Positions 1 to 7,321 of a stretch of 64,000 bases of DNA are shown here, one piece after another. The notes under the pieces were generated by a model. It saw nothing but the letters and a program-made list of their open reading frames with translations, ran no database searches and was not told the origin of the DNA. Source of the stretch: an uncultured Bacilli bacterium (GTDB lineage: Bacteria; Bacillota_I; Bacilli_A; RF39; UBA660); the NCBI GenBank assembly GCA_934141245.1, contig CAKPCB010000001.1, positions 62,001-126,000 of the forward strand, read 5' to 3'. The position numbers and the translations under genes were made by a program. The number at the start of each line of letters is the position of its first letter. The stretch's first letter is position 1.

Positions 1-1
1 C

Positions 2-316
2 AATATAAAATGTGAAAATGTAGAGAGTGGCAAAGAATGCATTGAGAAGGTAAAGTCTGGAAAGAAATATGACTTAATCTTTCTAGATCACATGATGCCA
101 GATTTAGACGGTATTGAAACAATTAGAATATTGAAAAAAATGACAGAGAAAACTCTTCCACCTATAGTTGCCATGACAGCTAATGTTGTTACTGAATTTA
201 GAGAAAAGTATATAAAAGAAGGGTTTGATGATTATATATCTAAACCTATTGATATAAAAAGACTTAACAAATTATTAAAAAAATACTTTTATAAAGAGAA
301 GAAAAAGAGGAAGTAG
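2..316 (+). CDS. Response regulator receiver domain, C-terminal end of a gene entering the window
   Basis: The reading frame is open from the first bases, so the gene begins upstream of the window. The visible part is most of a receiver (REC) domain. The segment FLDHMMPDLDG carries the phospho-accepting Asp, MTAN supplies the conserved Thr/Ser region, and SKPID supplies the conserved Lys. The protein ends about 20 residues after that Lys, so REC is the last domain. The next gene, a hybrid histidine kinase, ends with a closely similar REC domain (FLDHMMPELDG), so this may be the tail of a related hybrid kinase or a tandem paralogue. That last point is inference, because the N-terminus is not visible. 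Confidence 0.85.
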   Translation, partial: NIKCENVESGKECIEKVKSGKKYDLIFLDHMMPDLDGIETIRILKKMTEKTLPPIVAMTANVVTEFREKYIKEGFDDYISKPIDIKRLNKLLKKYFYKEKKKRK

Positions 317-324
317 GTGATTTT

Positions 325-2178
325 ATGTTAGGTGAGATATTAGTATCTGTTGGTGCATTAATTTTTGCTATGCTTTTAACAGTTATATACTTTGTAAAGG
401 CAAAGAAAACACAAGTTAATAACATATTTTATAAAATTGCATTGATTCTCATAAGTGTTACTATAGTTAGTGAATTATCTACAGTTTGTTCAATGTTCTT
501 TTTGAAAGATATGCCTAATATAGGTAATACTTTAGCAAGAATTAATGGGTTATTAACTATAACTTGGGTTGTTTCTATCGCTTGCTATATAGTGACACTT
601 GGTGAGGCATATGTTAAAAAAAGTGTATTTGAATATATTAAAGAAAATAGGAATATAAAAAACATAATAATACTATATGTTATAATTGTTATTGTATACT
701 TTTTTATAAAGTTTGATAACGTTGTTACTGATCGATATGCATACATTTCTGGACCAGCACTGTATTATATATATATAGTTGGTGTATTTACTACAATAGT
801 AGCAATATTAACAGTTGTTAGAAATAAAGCAAATCTTACAATTGGAAAGAGAATTCCAATATTTGCGGGTATAGTTGAAACAATATTGTCTATGATATTT
901 CAACTTATGTTTCCAAATGTTTTAGTTATATCGGGAAGCTTTGTGTTTAAATTATATTTGGTATATTTTATGTTTGAAAATCCAGATTTATATTTAATTG
1001 ATGAACTTAATAAAGCAAAGAAAAAAGCTGAGGATTCTAACAAGGCTAAATCAGATTTCTTATCTAATATGTCACATGAAATAAGAACTCCTATGAATGC
1101 AATAATGGGATTTAGTGAGACAATACTAAATGATAAAAAAGTAAATGTAGAAAATGCAAAAAAAGATATAGAACACATTTATATAGCATCTTCTAATCTT
1201 TTAGAGATAATGAATAACATACTTGATATTTCTAGAATTGAAACTGGTGAAGAAAAATTAGATAATAAAGATTATAGTATTGGAAATATAGTATTAGAAT
1301 TAAAAAGTATAATAGACGCTAGACTTAATAATCCTAAAGTTAAATTTATTACTAATGTAGATGAAAATATTCCATCAAAATTATTTGGTGATAAAACTAA
1401 AGTTTTTCAAATATTACTTAACATATTGAGTAATTCAGTTAAATATACAGAAGTTGGTAAGATTGAACTTTATGTTACTGCAGATGTAAAAGGAAATAAT
1501 GCTAATTTGCATTTTAAAGTTTCTGATACTGGCTTTGGTATAAAAGAAGAAGACTATGATAAAATATTTGAAAAGTTTTCTAGATTAGATAATGCAACTA
1601 GGAATGAAATAGAGGGTACCGGTTTGGGACTTGTTATAACAAAAAAATTAGTTAATTTACTAGGTGGAAAAATTTGGTTTGAAAGTCAATATGGTGCTGG
1701 TACAACATTTTATGTTGATATTACACAGCAAATTGTTGATAGTTCTAAATTAGGTAACATATTAACCGAAAAAGGTATAACAAGCGAAAGAAATTATCTT
1801 GATTGTTCAAAATATAAAGTTTTAATTGTAGATGATAATAAATTGAATTTGAAAGTTGCAGAAAAAATTCTTACTCCATATAAATTTTCAATCACTACAT
1901 TAAACGGAGGAAGGGAATGTGTAGATAATATCAAAGAGGGTAATAAATATGACATGATTTTTCTAGATCATATGATGCCAGAATTAGATGGAATTGAAGT
2001 TTTACATATATTAGAAAAATTAGATAGTTATGACATTCCACCAGTTGTTGCATTAACAGCAAACGCAATAACAGGAATGAAAGAAATGTATTTAAATGAA
2101 GGGTTTGATGAGTATTTAGCAAAACCTATAAATATAAGTGAACTTGATAAAATCATAAATAAGTATTTTAAGAAATAA
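325..2178 (+). CDS. Membrane hybrid histidine kinase with C-terminal receiver domain
   Basis: 617 residues. The first ~215 hold about six hydrophobic segments forming a membrane sensor region with no recognised extracytoplasmic ligand domain. A short linker leads to HisKA with the H-box SHEIRTPMNA (phospho-His at about residue 251). The HATPase follows, with N-box NILSNSVKYT (~367), G1 DTGFGI (~401) and G2 GTGLGLVITKKL (~431). The C-terminal REC domain starts at KVLIVDDN (~498), with its phospho-Asp in FLDHMMPELDG (~548) and Lys in AKPI. All kinase and receiver residues look intact. The next gene is a lone Hpt protein, which fits a His-Asp-His-Asp relay. A GTAGGTGA ribosome site precedes the ATG. 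The signal sensed is unknown. Confidence 0.95.
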   Translation: MLGEILVSVGALIFAMLLTVIYFVKAKKTQVNNIFYKIALILISVTIVSELSTVCSMFFLKDMPNIGNTLARINGLLTITWVVSIACYIVTLGEAYVKKSVFEYIKENRNIKNIIILYVIIVIVYFFIKFDNVVTDRYAYISGPALYYIYIVGVFTTIVAILTVVRNKANLTIGKRIPIFAGIVETILSMIFQLMFPNVLVISGSFVFKLYLVYFMFENPDLYLIDELNKAKKKAEDSNKAKSDFLSNMSHEIRTPMNAIMGFSETILNDKKVNVENAKKDIEHIYIASSNLLEIMNNILDISRIETGEEKLDNKDYSIGNIVLELKSIIDARLNNPKVKFITNVDENIPSKLFGDKTKVFQILLNILSNSVKYTEVGKIELYVTADVKGNNANLHFKVSDTGFGIKEEDYDKIFEKFSRLDNATRNEIEGTGLGLVITKKLVNLLGGKIWFESQYGAGTTFYVDITQQIVDSSKLGNILTEKGITSERNYLDCSKYKVLIVDDNKLNLKVAEKILTPYKFSITTLNGGRECVDNIKEGNKYDMIFLDHMMPELDGIEVLHILEKLDSYDIPPVVALTANAITGMKEMYLNEGFDEYLAKPINISELDKIINKYFKK

Positions 2179-2193
2179 ATGGAGGTTATAAAG

Positions 2194-2556
2194 ATGGAAA
2201 ATAAAATGGAATTTTTAAAACAAAATGGAATGGATATGGATTCAGCATTATCATATTTAGGTGACTATGAAACTATTGATGAAATAATTAGAGATTTTTA
2301 TGATGGTTTAGATTCACAATTACAGCAATTAGAAGATTTGAAAAATCAAAAAGATATGGCAAATTATGCAATATATGTACATGCATTAAAAAGTAATTAC
2401 AGATCTTTAGGATTAAAAGAATATGCGGAAGATGCTTATCAACATGAATTACAGAGTAAGGCAAATAATATAGAATTTGTAGAAAATAATTTCAACACTT
2501 TAATTAATGATAAAGAAAGAATTAAAAGAATAATAGAAAAATATAAAACTATGTAA
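2194..2556 (+). CDS. Hpt-domain histidine phosphotransfer protein
   Basis: 120 residues, all one helical Hpt domain. The motif HALKSNYRSLG (His at about residue 63) is the usual phosphotransfer site with its following Lys and Gly. The start is placed at 2194 because GGAGG at 2181-2185 lies 8 bases before it. An in-frame ATG at 2179 sits upstream of that ribosome site and is less likely. The gene follows the hybrid kinase by 15 bases and precedes a receiver-HD-GYP protein by 13. It most likely shuttles phosphate from the kinase's receiver domain to the next gene's receiver domain. The relay partners are inferred from position. Confidence 0.9.
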   Translation: MENKMEFLKQNGMDMDSALSYLGDYETIDEIIRDFYDGLDSQLQQLEDLKNQKDMANYAIYVHALKSNYRSLGLKEYAEDAYQHELQSKANNIEFVENNFNTLINDKERIKRIIEKYKTM

Positions 2557-2569
2557 AAGGGGACTGTGT

Positions 2570-4141
2570 ATGATTGATGAAAACATTAAACTAATACATT
2601 CTGAAATTTTGAATTGCTTTAACAGTATACATGTAATTAACATTGATTTGGATAAAGTGTATACATATAATATCATTGATGGAAAAATAAATAATACTAG
2701 CTCTGTCTCATTTTTTGATTTTATGCAAGATATATCATCAAAAATAGAACCAAATGATGTAAATGGATATTTTGATAGTATTTCTGCAAATAAAATAGAG
2801 AAAAATAATGGAGTTGTTGTATATAACTATAAAATTAAGGAAAATGATAAATATAAAAAGTGCATAAATATTTCTAAACTTATAACAAATCAATATGGAA
2901 AAATAGTTATATCAGCATCAATGTATGACAATTCTATTGATCATGAAAACACTGAATTAAATGATTTAAAAGCTAAATTTTCAAATGTAACAAATAGAGT
3001 TTCAGATATTATATTAAAGGTATTTAATGCATTGGATTCAAATTCACTTAATATGAATACTAGTAATTATATAACTACATTACTTCAAGAATTAGTAAAA
3101 GAATTTCCTGATTTTGATAAAGAACTTGAAAAAAATATGATATCTCAAGTTAGCAAAACACAAAATGCATTATTAATAGTCGATGATGATCCAATGACTA
3201 GAAATTTAATTAAGAAAACTTTTAATGACAAGTATGAAATAATAATGGCAACTAATGGAAAAGAAGCAATGGAAACTTTAGATAGAATTGGATTTGATAA
3301 TATAGTTGGTATATTTCTTGATTTAATGATGCCAGTTGTTGATGGTTTTGCAGTGCTAGAGTATTTAAGAAATAAGAACGTATTATCAAGAATACCCGTT
3401 ATAATAATAAGCGGTACTGAAGAAAAAGAAACAAGACAAAAAGTTTACAAGTATAATATTGCAGATTTACTAGAAAAACCATTTAATCTTGATATAATCA
3501 AATATAGAACTAAAAATTTAATAAATTTATACAAAACAAGCAATGCATTAAACAATATGGTTTTTTCACAACACAATGATTTAATGTCTATTATAAAAGA
3601 AATTGAGAAGTCATATAAATATGATAATAAATCTGATTTTGATAACATTAAAAAATATTTTGATATTATCATAAAACAAGTTTTAAGTGATTGGCCAGAG
3701 TATAGACTTTCTGACTATGAAATAAATAATATAAAGAAATCAATTGAATTTTATAACATAGGTCTTTACTTATTACCTAGATATTTAGGAAAAAATGGAA
3801 ATATATCAAAAGAAGAAGTTGAAATAATAAAGAAACATCCTATTTTAGGTAGTAAAATAGTAAGTAAGATATTAATTACTACAAAGGATGAAGATTTAAT
3901 TGATTGTGCCACTAAATTAACTAGTATGTGTTATGAAAGATATGATGGAAGTGGATATCCTGAGGGTATTAGTGGAGATAACATTCCATTTTGGATACAA
4001 TGTGTATCTTTATCTATAGATATTAATATAGCTTTAAAGCAAAATATAGACATGAATGTATTTATTCAAAAATCATCAGCCAAATATAATCCAAAGATAA
4101 TTGATAGTTTAAAAAAAGTAATAGAGCAACTAAAAAGATAA
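2570..4141 (+). CDS. Receiver-domain protein with degenerate HD-GYP output domain
   Basis: 523 residues. Residues 1-190 match no family I recognise. A REC domain spans roughly 199-320: LLIVDDDP, phospho-Asp in FLDLMMPVVDG (~251), and EKPFN. The C-terminal third resembles an HD-GYP cyclic-di-GMP phosphodiesterase, with a clear RYDGSGYPEGISGDNIP block (~457) and a preserved KKHPILGS block (His ~423). However, the HD dyad that normally reads HDIGK is replaced by YNIGL (~395), and the two His before ERYDGSGYP are Cys-Tyr. Loss of these metal ligands argues against phosphodiesterase activity, so the domain may instead bind nucleotide or protein. A ribosome site AAGGGGA precedes the ATG, and a strong terminator follows the gene. 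Confidence 0.85.
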   Translation: MIDENIKLIHSEILNCFNSIHVINIDLDKVYTYNIIDGKINNTSSVSFFDFMQDISSKIEPNDVNGYFDSISANKIEKNNGVVVYNYKIKENDKYKKCINISKLITNQYGKIVISASMYDNSIDHENTELNDLKAKFSNVTNRVSDIILKVFNALDSNSLNMNTSNYITTLLQELVKEFPDFDKELEKNMISQVSKTQNALLIVDDDPMTRNLIKKTFNDKYEIIMATNGKEAMETLDRIGFDNIVGIFLDLMMPVVDGFAVLEYLRNKNVLSRIPVIIISGTEEKETRQKVYKYNIADLLEKPFNLDIIKYRTKNLINLYKTSNALNNMVFSQHNDLMSIIKEIEKSYKYDNKSDFDNIKKYFDIIIKQVLSDWPEYRLSDYEINNIKKSIEFYNIGLYLLPRYLGKNGNISKEEVEIIKKHPILGSKIVSKILITTKDEDLIDCATKLTSMCYERYDGSGYPEGISGDNIPFWIQCVSLSIDINIALKQNIDMNVFIQKSSAKYNPKIIDSLKKVIEQLKR

Positions 4142-4170
4142 TAAATTTTAAAATTTATTGTCTTTTTTTT
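4140..4170 (+). terminator. Rho-independent terminator after the phosphorelay genes
   Basis: AATAAATTTT and AAAATTTATT form a perfect palindrome at about 4140-4159, followed by GTC and a run of nine T. It separates the phosphorelay genes from the bacteriocin locus. Confidence 0.8.
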
Positions 4171-4207
4171 AGGATTAATCAAATTGACTTACTATATTTA
4201 TAAATGT

Positions 4208-4225
4208 AAGGAGGTGAGATTAATA
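4208..4225 (+). promoter_or_regulatory. Full-length Shine-Dalgarno before an ATA start
   Basis: AAGGAGGTGA (4208-4217) is complementary to the last ten bases usual at the 3' end of Bacilli 16S rRNA. Eight bases separate GGAGG from ATA at 4223. No ATG, GTG or TTG lies at a usable distance downstream in frame. Confidence 0.7.
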
Positions 4226-6298
4226 AGGCGTTATGAATGCGTCTATCAGGAATGTGAAAATGATTGTGCAGTTGCAGCACTCTTAACTATTATTAAAACT
4301 TATGGTGGTAGAGTTTCGAAAGAATATTTGAGAGTTTTGACAAATACAAGTAAAACTGGTACTAATGCTTATTATATATTAGAAGCAGCAAAGTACTTAG
4401 GTTTTGATACAAGGGCATTAACTGGAAATGTTAAAAATTTAAAGAAAACTATGCTTCCTTGTATAGCACACGTTATTTTAGAATCAAAATATAAGCATTT
4501 CGTTGTTATACATAGCATTGGTAATAATAGTATTGTAATCGCGGATCCATCAAAAGGAATATTAAAAATGAGTATAGAGGAGTTTCAAAAGATAAGTACA
4601 AGTAATTATTTAATATTAATACCTAAAAAACAGCTCCCATACATTAAAGATGATAAAACCTTAATAATTAATATAAAAGAATATATTTACAAAAATAAAA
4701 AAATAATTATTAGTATATTATTCTTTTCGATTGTTTATACTTTTATTAATATTTTAACATCATATGGATTTCAATTTGTAATAGAAGATTCTATTAACAT
4801 ACAATCAAAGAACAATTTATATTTTATAATTATATTGTTACTAGTATTATCCTTTATGAAACATTTAACAGATTTTGTAAGATTTAACTTGTTTAATTAT
4901 ATAAATCACAAATTAGATTTTTTACTTACTATAGATGTATTTAAACACTTATTATCACTTCCTTATCAATATTATAAAACCAGAACAAGAGGAGATATTA
5001 TATTTAGAATTAATGATTTAAGTAATATTAGACAGTCTTTATCCAATATTTTTATGTGTATTTTTGTTGATGGGTTATTAGCGGTATTCATGTTTATTTC
5101 ATTATTAAAAATAAATAAATACCTAAGTGCTTTGTCACTAATTGTAATAGTTTTATACTATTTTGTTATTAAAACATTTTCATATCCAAATAGTATTAAT
5201 TTATTAGAAAGTAAAAAAAGTGCATCTAGTATTAATAATGACTTTATTGAAACACTTACTTCGATTGATACAATTAAAAACTTAAAACTAGAAGAAGAGT
5301 TTAAAGATAAAATAAATGACTCTTATCTAAACTATTTAAGAAAGAGTTTTAACTTTAATAAGACAATTAATATAGAAATCTTATTTAAAAATTTAATTGA
5401 TAGTTTTGGAAAGTATTTTATATTATTTTTAGGTAGCATATTCGTGTTAAAAGAAGAAATAACATTAACACAACTAATAACATATAATTCATTAATTATA
5501 TATTTTTTAGAACCTATAAAAAATATTATTAATTTAGATGTTGATATTAAAAATATGAAAATATCGATAAAGAGAATAATAGAATTGTATAACGTTGGTA
5601 AAGAATTTAATAAAATAGATGAAAAATATACAAATAAAGAACTAATTGGAAATATAAAAATTAATGATTTAAATTATTCTTATAATGGTCGGAATAAAGT
5701 ATTAAATAAAGTTAATTTAGATATTAAATCAGGTGAAAAAATATTTATTTGTGGAAATAGTGGAAGTGGAAAGAGTACACTAGTGAAAATATTAATGAAG
5801 TATTTAAATGTTGAAAATGAAAAAGTATTATTAGATGATAAAGACATAAATAATTATAATATTTTAGAAATAAGGCGTGACATTTGTTATGTATCACAAA
5901 ATGAATCATTATTTACAGATTCAATATATAATAATATTATTTTAAATAGAAACATTGATTACGATTCATTTTTATCTATTTGTAAAAAACTTGGAATTGA
6001 CAAAATAGCAAATAAAAATATAAACGGATATAATATGACTTTGGAAGAAAATGGATTTAATTTAAGTGGTGGAGAAAGACAAAGAATTATAATGGCTAGA
6101 GCATTACTAAAAAATAGTAGTATATATATTTTTGATGAAAGTTTAAGTCAAATTGATATAGAATCAGAAAGAAATATACTAGGCAAAATATTTAAACTTT
6201 ATAGTAATAAAACAATTATAATGATATCCCATAGATTTGATAATCAAGACTTGTTTGACAAAAGCTATAAACTAGAAGGAGGGATATTATATAACTGA
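4223..6298 (+). CDS. C39 peptidase-ABC exporter for double-glycine-leader peptides
   Basis: A bacteriocin processing and export transporter that cleaves double-glycine leaders while pumping the peptide out. Counting from ATA at 4223 (691 residues), the peptidase domain has Cys15 in CENDCAVAALL, His92 in KHFVVIH and Asp108 in IADPSKG, which form the C39 triad. A six-helix membrane domain follows. The ATPase has Walker A ICGNSGSGKST, signature NLSGGERQRI, Walker B IYIFDES and H-loop ISHR. Start choice: AAGGAGGTGA at 4208-4217 is a full match to the anti-SD and points at ATA 4223. The family normally begins a few residues before the peptidase Cys, as this start gives. An in-frame TTG at 4184 is the only conventional alternative; it would give 704 residues and put the SD inside the coding region. 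The substrate peptides follow at 6713 and 6860. Confidence 0.93.
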   Translation: MRRYECVYQECENDCAVAALLTIIKTYGGRVSKEYLRVLTNTSKTGTNAYYILEAAKYLGFDTRALTGNVKNLKKTMLPCIAHVILESKYKHFVVIHSIGNNSIVIADPSKGILKMSIEEFQKISTSNYLILIPKKQLPYIKDDKTLIINIKEYIYKNKKIIISILFFSIVYTFINILTSYGFQFVIEDSINIQSKNNLYFIIILLLVLSFMKHLTDFVRFNLFNYINHKLDFLLTIDVFKHLLSLPYQYYKTRTRGDIIFRINDLSNIRQSLSNIFMCIFVDGLLAVFMFISLLKINKYLSALSLIVIVLYYFVIKTFSYPNSINLLESKKSASSINNDFIETLTSIDTIKNLKLEEEFKDKINDSYLNYLRKSFNFNKTINIEILFKNLIDSFGKYFILFLGSIFVLKEEITLTQLITYNSLIIYFLEPIKNIINLDVDIKNMKISIKRIIELYNVGKEFNKIDEKYTNKELIGNIKINDLNYSYNGRNKVLNKVNLDIKSGEKIFICGNSGSGKSTLVKILMKYLNVENEKVLLDDKDINNYNILEIRRDICYVSQNESLFTDSIYNNIILNRNIDYDSFLSICKKLGIDKIANKNINGYNMTLEENGFNLSGGERQRIIMARALLKNSSIYIFDESLSQIDIESERNILGKIFKLYSNKTIIMISHRFDNQDLFDKSYKLEGGILYN

Positions 6299-6716
6299 AA
6301 TTGTTAATTATAATTCTATTTATAAGCATGATTTTTCTTTAGCAAGAATCTGGTTTTGGTTTATAATTATTGTATTTATTATAAGCTTTGTAATTTTTAA
6401 AAATATAAAATATTATGTATACTTTAGTGATTATGGTATTGTAACAGAAGAAGGTAATATAAAGATATCAATTAATAAGGCTGATTTAAATAAAATTGTT
6501 AATAATACTCAAATAAAAATAAATAATAAATATTTTGCTTACACAATTAAGAGTATTAATGAAAGTTTAGATTCAATAAATAATAAGGTAGAAATTATAT
6601 TAGAAGTTAAGTTGCCAACTAATATTAAAGTTAAAAATAATATATTAGAGTTTAAAATATTACTCAGTGATAAGACCATTTTAGAATATATTGTACATAA
6701 GATAGGAGAATTATGA
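6291..6716 (+). CDS. Small membrane accessory protein of the bacteriocin exporter, ATA start
   Basis: An open frame of 141 residues with no in-frame ATG or GTG, and TTG only near its end, so standard gene finders would skip it. AAGGAGG at 6276-6282 is followed after eight bases by ATA at 6291, the same spacing as in the preceding gene. The product has a cytoplasmic stretch of ~20 residues, one membrane helix (IWFWFIIIVFIISFVIF), then ~100 mostly charged residues with alternating hydrophobics that suggest beta strands. Topology and position match the membrane-fusion accessory protein that normally accompanies C39 exporters. It is far shorter than HlyD-type proteins and shows no coiled coil. 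It overlaps the next gene (ATGA). The function is inferred from context. Confidence 0.7.
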   Translation: MTEIVNYNSIYKHDFSLARIWFWFIIIVFIISFVIFKNIKYYVYFSDYGIVTEEGNIKISINKADLNKIVNNTQIKINNKYFAYTIKSINESLDSINNKVEIILEVKLPTNIKVKNNILEFKILLSDKTILEYIVHKIGEL

Positions 6717-6850
6717 GTGAATTAAAAAAAGAACAATTAATGAAAATAGAGGGTGGAATGTCAACTTGGGCTGCTATAGGAATAGGTGCCGGAATTGTAT
6801 TCTTGATAGGGGTACTAGATGGATTTTTTAGACCATTGAAATGTAATTAA
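6713..6850 (+). CDS. Bacteriocin-like precursor peptide 1 with double-glycine leader
   Basis: 45 residues, too short for most gene finders. The leader MSELKKEQLMKIEGG (15 residues) has the double-glycine pattern: hydrophobic residues at regular spacing, Glu before Gly-Gly, and cleavage expected after GG. The mature peptide would be 30 residues, begin MSTWAAIGIGAG, be strongly hydrophobic and Gly-rich, and have one Cys two residues from the end. AGGAGA lies upstream at 6704-6709, and the ATG overlaps the stop of the accessory gene. It lies directly downstream of a C39 exporter, the enzyme that cuts such leaders. Whether it is antibacterial or a signal peptide cannot be told from sequence. Confidence 0.85.
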   Translation: MSELKKEQLMKIEGGMSTWAAIGIGAGIVFLIGVLDGFFRPLKCN

Positions 6851-6859
6851 GGAGGATGC

Positions 6860-7027
6860 ATGAGAGAAATAAATATAAAAGATTTAAGTCTTATCGAGGG
6901 AGGTATGAATGTATCGGGGACTTTAATTAATGCATTAACATCAGGTATAAAAATTATACTTGAGGTTGGAAGATGCTTGGGTTCCGTAATAAGAAGGGGA
7001 AGCAATGGTGATGTTTGTAAAATATGA
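6860..7027 (+). CDS. Bacteriocin-like precursor peptide 2 with double-glycine leader
   Basis: 55 residues. The leader MREINIKDLSLIEGG is again 15 residues and ends IEGG like that of the preceding gene, so both should be cut by the same exporter. The mature part is 40 residues, starting MNVSGTLINALTSG. It has a central amphipathic or hydrophobic segment, a basic patch (VIRRGSNG) and two Cys that could form a disulfide. GGAGG at 6851-6855 gives a ribosome site. The two adjacent unlike peptides could act as a two-component class II bacteriocin or as two separate peptides. This is inference from architecture. Confidence 0.83.
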   Translation: MREINIKDLSLIEGGMNVSGTLINALTSGIKIILEVGRCLGSVIRRGSNGDVCKI

Positions 7028-7182
7028 TGGATAGAATAATTAGAATCAATAAAAGAAATTTAAAAGATACTAAAACACTGTTGTATATGATGCTTCTAAC
7101 ACTTTTATCAATTACTATTTTACTAATTGCATTTAATATAGGAACATATTTAGGTTCATATTTACAATGTGTTTTTAATTAA
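7024..7182 (+). CDS. 52-residue membrane peptide, candidate immunity protein
   Basis: Starts at ATG overlapping the stop of precursor peptide 2 (ATGA), so it is translationally coupled. A basic N-terminus (DRIIRINKRNLKDTK) is followed by one long membrane helix, and the product ends in GSYLQCVFN. It has no double-glycine leader, so it is not an obvious exporter substrate. Small cationic membrane peptides encoded right after class II bacteriocins are often immunity proteins, and that is the working guess. A leaderless peptide cannot be excluded. A terminator follows and closes the locus. Confidence 0.7.
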   Translation: MMDRIIRINKRNLKDTKTLLYMMLLTLLSITILLIAFNIGTYLGSYLQCVFN

Positions 7183-7188
7183 TAAAAA

Positions 7189-7227
7189 GCATGATATATA
7201 ATCACAGTAATTATATCATGCTCTTTT
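7189..7227 (+). terminator. Terminator closing the bacteriocin locus
   Basis: GCATGATATA and TATATCATGC form a ten-pair stem at 7189-7220 around an AT-rich loop, followed by TCTTTTAT. Confidence 0.8.
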
Positions 7228-7254
7228 ATATATATTTATAACTATAAAAACACT

Positions 7255-7282
7255 TTGAAATAAAACAAAGATATAGTATAAT
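7255..7282 (+). promoter_or_regulatory. Sigma-A-type promoter for ftsA-ftsZ
   Basis: TTGAAA (7255-7260) and TATAAT (7277-7282) are separated by 16 bases and lie 40 bases upstream of the ftsA start. Confidence 0.75.
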
Positions 7283-7321
7283 GTTCTATAGAAGGATAAT
7301 AAATAGAGGTGAAGTCCTTAT

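Noticed and set aside
4184..4222. TTG at 4184 as start of the C39 exporter
   Set aside because: It would place the ten-base Shine-Dalgarno inside the coding region and add 13 residues not typical before the peptidase Cys; AGGA upstream of it is weak and next to the terminator.
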